From Zancudomyces culisetae (lineage: Eukaryota > Kickxellomycota > Harpellomycetes > Harpellales > Legeriomycetaceae), in the NCBI GenBank assembly GCA_001969505.1, contig LSSK01000018.1, forward strand, positions 1 through 64,000: DNA of 64,000 bases, written 5' to 3'. A program made the translations under genes and the position numbers. The notes beneath the pieces are model-generated. The model made no database searches. It saw nothing but the letters and a program-made list of their open reading frames with translations, and was not told the origin of the DNA. Position 1 is the stretch's first letter. Each line of letters begins with the position of its first letter. Of the stretch, positions 33,887 through 43,850 are shown one piece after another.

Positions 33887-34601
33887 ATGGAAGCAGTTCA
33901 AACCTACGGACGCAAGGTTAGTACTATAATTTATCTTCTTGGACCATATTTGTAGTTTTGATTTAAATGGATTCAACAGTCTATATTAAATATGAAATAA
34001 TTTCAATTTTTTGAATCCCTAAGATTTAAACGCGTCAATCGAACATACACAAGCCTAAATTCGAGTAGCGATGCTAATTTCTTTAATGAATGAAAACTTT
34101 ATAGAAAACCGCAACAGCAGTTGCTTTCTGCAAGCGCGGAAGAGGAATGATCAAAATTAACGGACAACCATTAGACCTCCTCGAACCAGAGATTTTGAAA
34201 TTCAAGGTTTACGAAGCAATCCTTGTTGTCGGTGAAGATAAATTCGCCAACGTTGATATCCGTGTACGTGTTAAGGGTGGTGGTCATACATCTCAAATAT
34301 ATGGTAAGTACTCTATATCCTTTATGGCGTTATAATGTTGTTTATCTGGCCGTATTTGGAGTTTCAGGCAAGTTTAAGAGCTACAACCGCGTATATTGTA
34401 TAAATAGCTATCCGTCAAGCAATTGCCAAGGCAATCGTAGCTTTTTACCAGAAATATGTCGATGAAGCTGCAAAGAAGGAGCTCAAAGAGCTTTATGTAT
34501 CCTACGATCGTTCACTTTTGGTTGCTGATCCTCGTCGCTGCGAGCCAAAGAAGTTCGGAGGTCCAGGAGCCCGTGCCCGTTTCCAAAAATCATACCGTTA
34601 A
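33887..34601 (+). CDS. RPS16: 40S ribosomal protein S16 (uS9)
   Basis: Small-subunit ribosomal protein of the cytosol; its C-terminal Arg-Tyr-Arg-type tail reaches the P-site tRNA. Three exons: 33887-33916, 34105-34303, 34408-34601. They sum to 423 bases, 140 residues, close to the family length. [27 protein letters not shown] joins exon 1 to exon 2. [20 protein letters not shown] and [20 protein letters not shown] cover the centre; the second of these spans intron 2. The end [15 protein letters not shown] is the conserved uS9 tail. Intron 1 follows ten codons, a common position in ribosomal protein genes, and has the less common donor GTTAGT. Very sure. Confidence 0.97.
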
Positions 34602-35786
34602 TTTTATTTTTATTTTTTACCTGAAAACAATAGTATTTTTTATTAGTATTGAGAGAAGTTGGAAGTTTTTAGTATTGTAAAGGAATACATTCAATGCGCT
34701 AATGTCACTAATGTGAATGCACACCTCAACACTATATCGACCTGGTTTATCTCGAACAAGAGAAGGTTTATCACATGTTTTTTTTTCTAGCACCAAAGCG
34801 ATATGGGAGATGTTGACTATTTTCTGTAATGTTGTTGTGCTAGTGGGTGCCCTGCCGTTTGAATGAAGCAAAGTGTGTGTTGATAGTGGAGAAAGCCGAG
34901 CATATTCTATAAACCCGGTTTTGTACCAGGTCGCTTTTTTTTTTGGTGTGTGTTAGCACATAGCCGGATATGGTGTGAGCGGAAGACGCATATACCGGAA
35001 TGGTGCTTGAAAATACATGCTGCTACTGCTTGGTCCTATGAAAAGCAATGCAGTCCTGAGTATGAGTATGAGTATATGAGTATGAGTGGGATTCTGGCAA
35101 CGGTTCACAGTCAATACAATGTAAACACACTCAGCTGCGGAAACTGTAGAGCATAGCGAGAGCATGAAAAAATGTTTGGCATATCGTAGAGCGGTGGTCC
35201 AGGAATATTTGAACTACAGTTGCGCCTCCTTTCCTCCTGCCTTTTCCTGTGTGGCAAGCATAGTGTAACTGCACCACTTCATATATGCACGCATTAGTGG
35301 TGCAAATACACCCTCTTATTTTATTTGGCAAGCGTTTCTGGAACGCATAACCTCATTCTGCGTGGCAGCTTTTTTTTTTCGACACCCCCTATGCAAACCT
35401 TATTATTGATTTCCAGCAATTCTGGCATAATTTTGCCATCCACTAAAAAATCATAGAGAAATCGAATAAATAAATCAGAGTTTAAAATGCCATTTTTTAT
35501 GAAGGCAGGGGGAGCCTCTATGCGATCAAAGCTTTGTTTGGTTGGATTAATGCCTATGATATATAAGTATTGACTGGACTTTCTGGATCAATACCTTGTA
35601 ATTTGGGTATAATAGTTTAGCTGATGGTACCTTCAACTGTATATAATCCCCAGTGCCCTCCTTCCGTTTGGAATCCATACTATCTATTCCATGTTTATCA
35701 TTCAAAATTTCTACTTATATTTTATCCATTGCTTTTCGTTTAGTCTAAATCCAGTCATAGCTTGCTAAAATTAAACCAAAACAAAA
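34602..35786. other. intergenic RPS16-secreted protein
   Basis: About 1.2 kb. GAGTAT tandem repeat near 35057-35088. Antisense short frames only. Confidence 0.4.
35055..35088. repeat. GAGTAT tandem repeat
   Basis: About five copies, one interrupted by an extra AT. Confidence 0.7.
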
Positions 35787-35999
35787 ATGAAAGCTGCAAA
35801 CAATGTGTTTATCTTTATCGTTTCGCTGGTCGTCACCAGTGCATACGTCGTAAACCTTTCACAAAAAAGGGATCTAGAGCCCGCATTTGATCATGGTGTA
35901 TCAGATATCGAAAACACTAATATGGATAACCAAGAGGACCTCAAAGTGAAAGTAGGAAATGCTCCTGGTAAGCCCAAAAACTTCCCAATCTTCATCTAA
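35787..35999 (+). CDS. small secreted protein with C-terminal DNQ motif, member 2
   Basis: 70 residues, one exon, ATG after an A-rich leader. The signal peptide is MKAANNVFIFIVSLVVTSAY (1-20). The mature part is about 50 residues with no Cys: QKRDLEPAFDHGVSDIEN, then NMDNQEDLKVKVGNAPG, ending KNFPIFI. The signal peptide and tail are very similar to member 3 at 45784-46029 (MKTVNRIFIFFAALAVSNAY and LDNQNVIKIKVPGG, ending HPVIF), so these two are paralogues. The QKR could be a dibasic processing site. A GTAAGC within GGTAAGCCC near the end could act as a donor, so a spliced alternative C-terminus is possible. Function unknown; not a family I recognise. Confidence 0.7.
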   Translation: MKAANNVFIFIVSLVVTSAYVVNLSQKRDLEPAFDHGVSDIENTNMDNQEDLKVKVGNAPGKPKNFPIFI

Positions 36000-36556
36000 G
36001 AGTCAATGAAAAGGATATAGGAGAATGGATTAGCAAATGTTAGATGAGAGTAGGGTGGATATTTTTATAAAATCCGAAGGTCGCTTTCGCATATACAAAC
36101 ATAATACTATGTAAACCCGTATAAGCACATGGCGAACTTTAATGGCATGAACCACCATGGATTATTCAAGTTATCCCTTTATCTCCCTATCTCCCCCATC
36201 ACTGTATCTCGTTTATACTCACATCCGGTATTCCGTTTATAGCTTCATTACAACAATTTTAGTCAATAAGCATAGTTTCATTTATTTGATATTGTTAAAA
36301 AAAAACTCTAATTTATAGTAATAGTGTACAAAAATTCGTTTAAACACTTTTTTTGTCTAGAGTGTTCATAATTTGTTTATATCCCCACATGACAAACATC
36401 GCTAGTGGGGATGTTTGCCCCTAAATAAATTGTACCTGATTCCTTAATCTATATACCGTCAATTAAAATACCCTACAATTGAATGTTATACAATATTATC
36501 CTACGAGTATCATATCTACAAAAAATAACGTCTAAATAAGCAAATTCAAATTCAAA
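36000..36556. other. intergenic
   Basis: AT-rich convergent space between the secreted-protein gene and the DUF3245-like gene. Nothing else seen. Confidence 0.4.
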
Positions 36557-37303
36557 TTATTTCCTCTTTTTCTTTGATTTCCTTGAAGTCAGGAATTCAT
36601 CCAAATAAGAAGAAAACCGTTGTTTCTTTTTTTTATTGGCATGTACATCAACCTGGTTCTTTTGTGTTTCATTGTTGCTATGAAGTTTGTCAACACCTAT
36701 CTGAGAATCCCCTATTACTGTAGGGTCTGTATTTTCCAAACCAACACTGGTTCCACTATTGTGTTTTGTGTTGGTAAAGTTGGTCTTTTTAACAAATTCC
36801 GTGTACCTGCTCTCACCCACATATTCCTCCTCTTTATTCTTTATCGATGTAACCTCCATCTTGCTTGTATTTTGTGCTTTCTTTTTGTTGGACCTTAATT
36901 GCTCCTGCAAATTGTTTGAATTTTTATCCTGTGATCCTCTCATTAACATATTTCTTAGATCCAACTCCTTTCTTGTCAACCCATAGATTCCTGTCTTTGT
37001 TGATCCATAATCAAACCTTGCACCCAGTCCGAGCCTAAATTTATTTTAGAATTCATTAAAAAACGATACTCAAAGAGAAACTATTTCTTTTTGAAAGAAG
37101 TAAAAAAAACATTACCTTGGAGGACGAGTAAAATTTGATAGCTTTTTGTCATTTTCATCTTCGGAATCAGAAGATTCATTGAACTTATCCTCGCCAAAAA
37201 GAGAATCTACAATTCTTTCAACACTATTTGCTTGTAACTTCAGTTCCTCCTCAAACTTTTGGGCCGTTATGGTACTCTCATCCTCTGGTACTGAATCCTT
37301 CAT
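36557..37303 (-). CDS. basic, probably nuclear/nucleolar protein with RPPRLGLGA motif (DUF3245-like)
   Basis: Two exons, 37303-37116 and 37034-36557. They sum to 666 bases, 221 residues. Exon 1 is acidic (VPEDESTITAQKFEEELKLQ, SSDSEDENDKK). The splice junction creates TRPPRLGLGARFDYGSTKTG, and this RP-RLGLGA segment resembles the conserved core of the fungal DUF3245 family as I remember it. The rest is Lys/Asn-rich with YLDEFLTSRKSKKKRK at the end, a likely nuclear or nucleolar signal. Intron of 81 bases, donor GTAATG, acceptor TAG. The gene and the junction are well supported by the frame. The family name is from memory and only moderately sure. It starts 1.4 kb from the MFS gene, in the opposite direction. 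Confidence 0.7.
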
Positions 37304-38735
37304 TTTTCCTAATCAAACACCTAATTATACTTTTTTTGCATGTCTTATTTTTCTTTTGATCATTTTTCGATTCATTTTTCTCCAGAAAAAAAAAGCATGC
37401 CAATTAAATCGAGGAAAGAAAAAATTTTTCTTTCTGAAATATCCTCCTCACCTCCCTCCTCCCAGAAAAAAATAGAAATTGTATCACAAGTGGTGTTAGG
37501 TATGACCAACATATTATTACCTTTTTGCATTTCATTTTTCAAAAAGCATTTTTTTCAAGTACTAATGTAAACACTAGTACCAAGGAGGTGAGAAAGAACT
37601 AATGAATATATTCTTGGTTTAGTTTTGGTTAAATTCTTTCGCTTGATGCTAGTATATTCACCTGTCTTATATCGCTAATAAAAAGAAAACTCCTGTTCAT
37701 GTTGAACACCTAAAACCTCAGAGACATGTTTTTCTTTAAAGTTGACCAATATGAATACTACAATCTTTATTTTTTTTACACGTCCAAACCATGAGGTGGT
37801 GCGACCTATACGATAATAAAATTGTATATTTATGATTTTCATTTGAGAGAGTGGGCTATCGTAGAAATCGAGAGTGAATCTATACGCAAAGTTTAGCATA
37901 AATTCTTGGCAAATAGCAAGGTGTCCAGGAGTTTATTATTTTCAGAAATGTGTCTTGAGTTTATGACTCCATAACAACAAAATGTGCTAATATATGTACC
38001 CTTCCCCTTCCTCCTCCCCTCTCTCTTCTTCTTTCCTTTTTTTTCTTTCTTCCCTTCCTCCACCACTAGTAGTGAGTATGATTAAACTGTATTGTATTTC
38101 TTATCCAACCCGGTGTGCGTAACACATCTTATTGGCAATATCTACCATGTTAGGAGATTGAAAATGTACGGCCCTTTTTCTTATCAGATAAAGAATTTTT
38201 CTCCTTCTTAACCTATCCCATCTCTTCCTCTGCTCCTTACAAATTGTCATAGCTATATTATGTATACTTGTAACAATATTTACAAATACTCATGGTTAAC
38301 TTCCCCCATTCAAGAGAACGTACTATAATACACATCAATAGTCTATAAAAACACCAACAAAAATAATGAGTGTGCAAATCACTTTTTTTATTTCTGGTGA
38401 TTGTTATTTCTACAAACCCCAACTTTTATTTGTTTTTTATTTTCCAAACAATGTGGATCCTGACTATAAATTACTCTCCCCTCCCACGAAATGAAAAAGC
38501 AAAAACAAAACAAAAAAGAAAAGGATACTAAAAGTTATAAGTGTATGTAAAAGGTATTTTAATATACAATATTTTTCAAGAAATAGATATAAAGCATAAA
38601 CCTACTCTTCAAATATTGACACCATCCTCAGCTTTTATTACCAGTGTTATATCTGTACCAAGTACTTTCTCTAAAACAAATAAGTTCAAACTAGTAGCAG
38701 CAACCTAACAACACACTACTAAAACAATACCAAAA
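37304..38735. other. intergenic, divergent promoters
   Basis: About 1.4 kb with pyrimidine-rich tracts (about 38000-38060) on the plus strand. Minus frame 37675-37899 has no features I trust. No gene. Confidence 0.4.
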
Positions 38736-40118
38736 ATGAACAAAGTAGTAAAAGTGGTAGTTATAAGCTTGGTGCTTGATATACTTGCTTTTACCACAAT
38801 CTTACCATTACTGCCGAAAACTCTTCAGCTCCTGAGGCAAAACAACGATGTGGTGCTAGACAGAACGCTCGAAGTCATGGGTACCATACGAGGATACCAA
38901 TACAAGATAAAAAGTCTTTTTGGCAATGCAAACGTTGTGGGAGAGTACGAGATGATGAAGAATAACGATGGGGCAAACATAGTGTTGCTGGGCGGTCTTT
39001 TAGGCTCGCTATATTCTATCCTGCAGTGCGTAGTGGCACCATTATATGGGAGATTGGTGGACAGGTTTGGACGTCGAAGAGTGCTTCTAGTTTCGATGTT
39101 GGGAAATATTGCGGGTTCACTGGTATGGATGTATTCACACAAGTTTAGCTTGTTCTTACTAGCAAGAGTGATTTCGGGAATATCAGAGGCAAATATGCAA
39201 ATATCCACATGCATCATCGCTGACGTTAGTGAGCCAGGAAAACGAACAAAAGAGATGGCACTAGTTGGGATGGCATTTTCTCTAGGTTTCACCATTGGAC
39301 CAGCAATGGGTGCATTCCTTGGAAGAGTAAAAACTACCAAACCGTACGCACCTTTCGGGGTGGCTGCAATGTTCTCGACCATATTTTTGGTAATTGAAAC
39401 TGTATACATGTACTTTTGCTTGCCAGAAACAAAAAAAGAAATGGTAGATTGTACACAAGTCAATAAGATTAAGAAGACCGACTCAGTCCAAAAATCGGAA
39501 GAAAAAGTAAAAGAAAAGAAAAATATAAGCGCAGATAAAACAAGTGGAACAAATAAACGATTGCAAAGGATATACTTTGTCTACATGTTTGTTTTTAGTG
39601 GAATGGAGTATACGCTGACTTTTTTGATGCATAACATTTTCAGCTACACAAATGAGCAACAGGGGAAGCTGTTAGGAACAATAGGGTTGATCACGGCAAC
39701 CATACAGGGATCATATGTTAGAAGGACAAAGTTCACGAACAAAGCATTATGCATCCAGGGGATGCTGGGCTGCATTATTGGGATGGTTGGCGTCGCGAGC
39801 ACGGTTGCGTTGAAAACAAAAGATGTCAATGGAGAGTATCACCCACACAAGCTGTCACTGTACACGGCGATTATTGGGTTCAGTGTAGCTTCAGGGATTG
39901 TCACAAGCTGTATGAACTCTATTGTATCTGGCCTGGCTGGGAGCCAAGATCTAGGAGAGAAGCTAGGAAGTTTCCGGGCTGCAGGCCAGCTTGGGAGAGC
40001 TTTTGGACCGGGATTTGCTAGCTTCTTATATTGGCTATTTGGGCCGATAGTGTGTTACATGTTTGGGGCAGCGACAGTGGGGGTTGTTTTACTGAGATTC
40101 ACCCAGGTTCATTATTAA
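38736..40118 (+). CDS. MFS transporter (MFSD10/tetracycline-resistance-like group)
   Basis: Major facilitator, 460 residues, one exon. Starts with VVISLVLDILAFTTILPLLP (helix 1, about 5-25). Then comes a long extracytoplasmic loop (about 30-80), and helix 2 with LLGSLYSILQCVVAPLYGRL. The family signature between helices 2 and 3 is GRLVDRFGRRRVLL. Helix 4 region ARVISGISEANMQISTCIIA and helix 5 motif VGMAFSLGFTIGPAMGAFLG are typical of the DHA1/MFSD10 type. A charged cytoplasmic loop (about 230-270) divides the halves. About 12 helices in all. The substrate cannot be told from sequence. Its stop codon (40116-40118) overlaps the stop of the convergent sorting nexin gene (40115-40117). Confidence 0.9.
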   Translation: MNKVVKVVVISLVLDILAFTTILPLLPKTLQLLRQNNDVVLDRTLEVMGTIRGYQYKIKSLFGNANVVGEYEMMKNNDGANIVLLGGLLGSLYSILQCVVAPLYGRLVDRFGRRRVLLVSMLGNIAGSLVWMYSHKFSLFLLARVISGISEANMQISTCIIADVSEPGKRTKEMALVGMAFSLGFTIGPAMGAFLGRVKTTKPYAPFGVAAMFSTIFLVIETVYMYFCLPETKKEMVDCTQVNKIKKTDSVQKSEEKVKEKKNISADKTSGTNKRLQRIYFVYMFVFSGMEYTLTFLMHNIFSYTNEQQGKLLGTIGLITATIQGSYVRRTKFTNKALCIQGMLGCIIGMVGVASTVALKTKDVNGEYHPHKLSLYTAIIGFSVASGIVTSCMNSIVSGLAGSQDLGEKLGSFRAAGQLGRAFGPGFASFLYWLFGPIVCYMFGAATVGVVLLRFTQVHY

Positions 40119-41853
40119 GAATGAAACAGCCTGGATGCATCCAAAACTATTGGCGATTTTGGCGTTTTTGGTTGCGGTTGTGGCGTTTGTGAAGCAGACA
40201 AGGCGTGTTGAGACGACTTTAGTGACTTTTTCAGCTCAGCAAGAACCTGACGCTCATAGCTAAGTGTTTCATCGCCCATTCGCCACAACAGTGATGAAAA
40301 CGTTTTATCGTGCATTAGTTTATATCTTATTAGGTCAGATTGAAGTGAAGAGTTGACCTTGAGTGCCTGACTCTTTCTGAAGTCCTTTGCCTTTTGTGCT
40401 CTTTCCATCGACTTGAGAGTCTCGTCAACCCTTTCCGGGACTATTGTGCTGCTTGAACCCAGTATCGCTACCGCTTGTCTTTTGCGCTCCAGATTTTCAA
40501 TGCTATGTAGATAATCTTCAAATATCTTTTTTCTGTTTCCTAAACTCATTTTAATACCCGCGCTTTCTCTCTCCGCCTCCCCTATATAGTATACGAATGG
40601 GCTGGCTATGTGTTGTGTCTTTTTGCCGTTAATAATCCCTTCTGAAAAGATGGCTTTCCCGAGGCTTTCCAAACTTTGCTCAACGTCGTTATTTGTTCCT
40701 ATGTTTGCTAGTGACCTCAGCTGGGCCCCTAACTCTGCCTGCATTTTGCAGTATTGATTTTTTATCTGCACATGTTGCACTTGTAGCTGCCGGATCTTGT
40801 TGAATATCTTTGCCTTTTCCTCGTACCCCTTGCGCTGTTTTTCAAAATACTCATCCATTTTTTCGCTGTTTTTCACATCATCCTCATAAGTAACATTCAA
40901 TCCATGCAACTTTTTCGTTTTTCCTCCACCCCACCCACCAAATATACCCATTCCACCACCTCTGTTACTTGCTCCACCACTTTCCGTGTCTGCTTCAACA
41001 CTTATTTTTTCCCCCTCTATGTTTTCTATTATTGCATTAAACTATAAATGTACACATTTATTCATTTGTCTGTTCAGTAAAACTTGTTTATGTTATTCGT
41101 CATTTACCACCATAGAGCTTTTTTTCTGACAACATGCGAATTATATGATGGAAAAGTAAGACATATACTTAACTGCAAAGGGTGCCTCAACAAATTTAAC
41201 AACCTCCTTATCATTTCCCACCTCTTCCACTGAAGTCATCCAGTCAAGCCAACCTTGCACTCGCGTTTTAATTGCAGCCTCGTTTTCTACTGTTATCTGC
41301 TGTCCGATCTTTGTACTTCCTCTTGGAAAAGCGAATAGTAGCTTTTCTGGATATGTGTAAATTAAATATTTACTTAATCTTTCAAATTCTACCTGAGTTC
41401 TTTCTACTCCGAAGTATCTCTTTTTTCTAAATCCAGGATAATTCGTCTACTCAAATATTTATAATCACATCCTTTTGTAAGTATTTGGACATCTCAATAA
41501 AGACAACAAATATATTTATAGATGTTTTACATTCACTTCAAGCCTGTATATGGGAATATTTTTATTTCTTATAATGTAGTCGCGGAGGATAATTCTCAAC
41601 TTTAGTTTATTCTCTGTCTCTGAGCCACCGCCTAGATCACTATTCAATTTATTTTTTTTGAAATCCTTTGTTAGAATGCTCATTTGAACTGATAGCTCAA
41701 CTAAAACCAACTTTTGTTGGAAAGTAAGGTAAAATTATTAATTTTATTAATCCATTAGCTCATTTCTACCTACCTTGTATTTTGCGCGTCAGTATTATCC
41801 CCTCTGCTCATCGAGGCATCTCTTTCATACTGTTTTCCACCCTCGTGCTCCAT
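40115..41853 (-). CDS. PX-BAR sorting nexin (retromer Vps17/Vps5-like)
   Basis: Membrane-bending endosomal sorting protein. Four exons: 41853-41774, 41639-41531, 41446-41174, 41041-40115. They sum to 1389 bases, 462 residues. The PX domain (about 35-150) runs across junctions: KLRIILRDYIIRNKNIPIYR, then TNYPGFRKKRYFGVERTQVE, YLIYTYPEKLLFAFPRGSTK and IKTRVQGWLDWM. A Gly-rich linker GIFGGWGGG follows, then a BAR-type helical region (about 190-440) with many Lys/Glu heptads. I favour a Vps17-type because the phosphoinositide-binding Arg of the usual RRYSDF motif is replaced by VERTQVEF, but Vps5/SNX assignment needs comparison. The acceptor of exon 2 is chosen at TGAATAG (41640-41641), with a TCTAAC branch site; an alternative at AATGAG would add eight residues. 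It is convergent with the MFS gene. Confidence 0.82.
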
Positions 41854-42156
41854 ATTGTACAGAATATTTGAAAGTCAGTTTTTTATTTAACAAGTTAACC
41901 AACGAACCTATTTAATAAAAACCCAGATTTTTTGTAGTTAGCTAAAAATCGGCCACAATTATTATAAAATGCAAAACACTTTGTTCCTCTCATCTATTTC
42001 ACCTCCTCCCCCCAAACTCAACCACTTTCGAACAGAAAAGTCTGCTTGTTTTAGACGAAGAATTTTGCCAATATTTTTTCTTTTTTTCCCAATATATTGT
42101 TTGTACTTGGCATTTTCCCTTGTTTTGTGCACTATAACCACCTACTGAATAGAAAA

Positions 42157-42200
42157 ATGTAAAATGTAAAATGTAAAATGCGAAGTGCGAAGTGCAAAAA
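42157..42200. repeat. short tandem repeats AAAATGT and GCGAAGT
   Basis: Three to four AAAATGT units run into two GCGAAGT units. Confidence 0.7.
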
Positions 42201-42304
42201 TAAAAAGTTGCAAAAGGGAGGAAGTGTCACCAATTGTCAGCAAGCACTAAAGGTAAAACCAAAGATATTTAACATCACAAAAACCCCCTTCAAAGCTGTG
42301 TACC

Positions 42305-42905
42305 ACCCCCCCCCCCCCCCCNNNNNNNNNNNNNNNNNNNNNNNNNNNNNNNNNNNNNNNNNNNNNNNNNNNNNNNNNNNNNNNNNNNNNNNNNNNNNNN
42401 NNNNNNNNNNNNNNNNNNNNNNNNNNNNNNNNNNNNNNNNNNNNNNNNNNNNNNNNNNNNNNNNNNNNNNNNNNNNNNNNNNNNNNNNNNNNNNNNNNNN
42501 NNNNNNNNNNNNNNNNNNNNNNNNNNNNNNNNNNNNNNNNNNNNNNNNNNNNNNNNNNNNNNNNNNNNNNNNNNNNNNNNNNNNNNNNNNNNNNNNNNNN
42601 NNNNNNNNNNNNNNNNNNNNNNNNNNNNNNNNNNNNNNNNNNNNNNNNNNNNNNNNNNNNNNNNNNNNNNNNNNNNNNNNNNNNNNNNNNNNNNNNNNNN
42701 NNNNNNNNNNNNNNNNNNNNNNNNNNNNNNNNNNNNNNNNNNNNNNNNNNNNNNNNNNNNNNNNNNNNNNNNNNNNNNNNNNNNNNNNNNNNNNNNNNNN
42801 NNNNNNNNNNNNNNNNNNNNNNNNNNNNNNNNNNNNNNNNNNNNNNNNNNNNNNNNNNNNNNNNNNNNNNNNNNNNNNNNNNNNNNNNNCCCCCCCCCCC
42901 CCCCC
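42305..42905. other. assembly gap (about 568 N) bounded by poly-C on both sides
   Basis: About 16 C before and 16 C after the run of N. Both contig ends stop in the same homopolymer on the same strand, so the gap is likely a poly-C tract or a C-rich repeat. The number of N may only be an estimate. Confidence 0.95.
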
Positions 42906-43373
42906 ACCTATACACACACACATACGCATAACATTTCCACTTTTTTAATACTTTAACCTCCTCAGAGCCAACTTTTGTTGTTCTGGAGTATCAATTTTCT
43001 TTACAAGTCACATTATGTTATTTTTCTGGTCATTGAATTTTACAAAAAAAAAAGCAACAACAGTAGCTGCATATTATACCAGGAGCGTGAGGTCGCACTT
43101 TCAGGTAAATACATCCCCTGAACAAAACTAGCGGGATCTGGCATATTAGTACGTGTCTTACATCAGCTACACCATTTTCTTTTGTGTTCTGTTCGCTCGG
43201 ATACAGAAAGACTGAGTTTATTTAAACGCTCATTATAGTATTGGCAAAAGAAAACCATTAAATAGCTATCATGCATAAAAAAAAGACACTCATTTTAAAA
43301 ATGTCAAAAATAAATTTGTTGTCTTGCACATGTTTATAGTAGTATACATATCCCTCACCCAGTACAATAAATC

Positions 43374-43850
43374 TTATTTTGTAACGGTTGCGGGCTGTGG
43401 TGGGGGGATTGACTCAAAGTTTGGAGGGTAGCCGTGTGCCCTAGCACCATCGTTTGCGTTGTACGCACCGTTGTAGGGTGGCTGTTGGGTTTGGAACTCA
43501 ATGTAGCACTTGTTGCTTGGGTATATCCCATTGATTATGTAAAACGGATCTGTTCCGGGGTGTTTGAAGAATGCTATCTTTTTCTTGCTATCCCTCAAAA
43601 GACTTGTAATTGTATGTATGTCGTAGATAAGAAATACTGTATTGAGTATCAGGAACAACCAGTTGTAGATATTATCCCTGCCACTTATAATATTTGTTAA
43701 GGATATAACTGCAAACGCAAGGAACACCGTTCCTGTAATTGAGAACAACAGGAAAAGCAGTATTGTTTTTTTCCTTACTTTGCCTATTGCCCTTGTTCTG
43801 TACGACTGTATTATCTCGGGTGGATATGTCTGGTGTGAAATAGGCAGCAT
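43374..43850 (-). CDS. two-helix membrane protein with FYIxNGIxP motif, member A
   Basis: 158 residues, one exon, ATG at 43850. Short polar N-terminus, then the basic stretch RTRAIGKVRKK, helix 1 at about 30-52 (LLFLLFSITGTVFLAFAVIS), a ten-residue loop, helix 2 at about 62-80 (YNWLFLILNTVFLIYDIHTI), a basic SKKK, and then HPGTDPFYIINGIYPSNK. The motif FYIINGIYP lies at 103-111. The tail (115-158) is Pro/Tyr/Gln-rich (TQQPPYNGAY, SIPPPQP). The gene at 50268-50746 encodes a paralogue with the same motif at the same residue numbers. The basic residues before helix 1 and the short loop suggest a hairpin with both ends in the cytoplasm. I know no family with this motif. Function unknown. Confidence 0.8.
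   Translation of the reverse strand: MLPISHQTYPPEIIQSYRTRAIGKVRKKTILLFLLFSITGTVFLAFAVISLTNIISGRDNIYNWLFLILNTVFLIYDIHTITSLLRDSKKKIAFFKHPGTDPFYIINGIYPSNKCYIEFQTQQPPYNGAYNANDGARAHGYPPNFESIPPPQPATVTK

Larger units (their letters stand above)
41854..43373. other. intergenic with assembly gap
   Basis: Contains an AAAATGT tandem repeat (42157-42180) followed by GCGAAGT doublet, a long poly-C, the N run and a second poly-C. The open frames across the N run are artefacts. Confidence 0.5.

Noticed and set aside
42178-42948. Long frames across the N run on both strands
   Set aside because: They consist of N translated as unknown residues between poly-Pro/poly-Gly from the C-runs.
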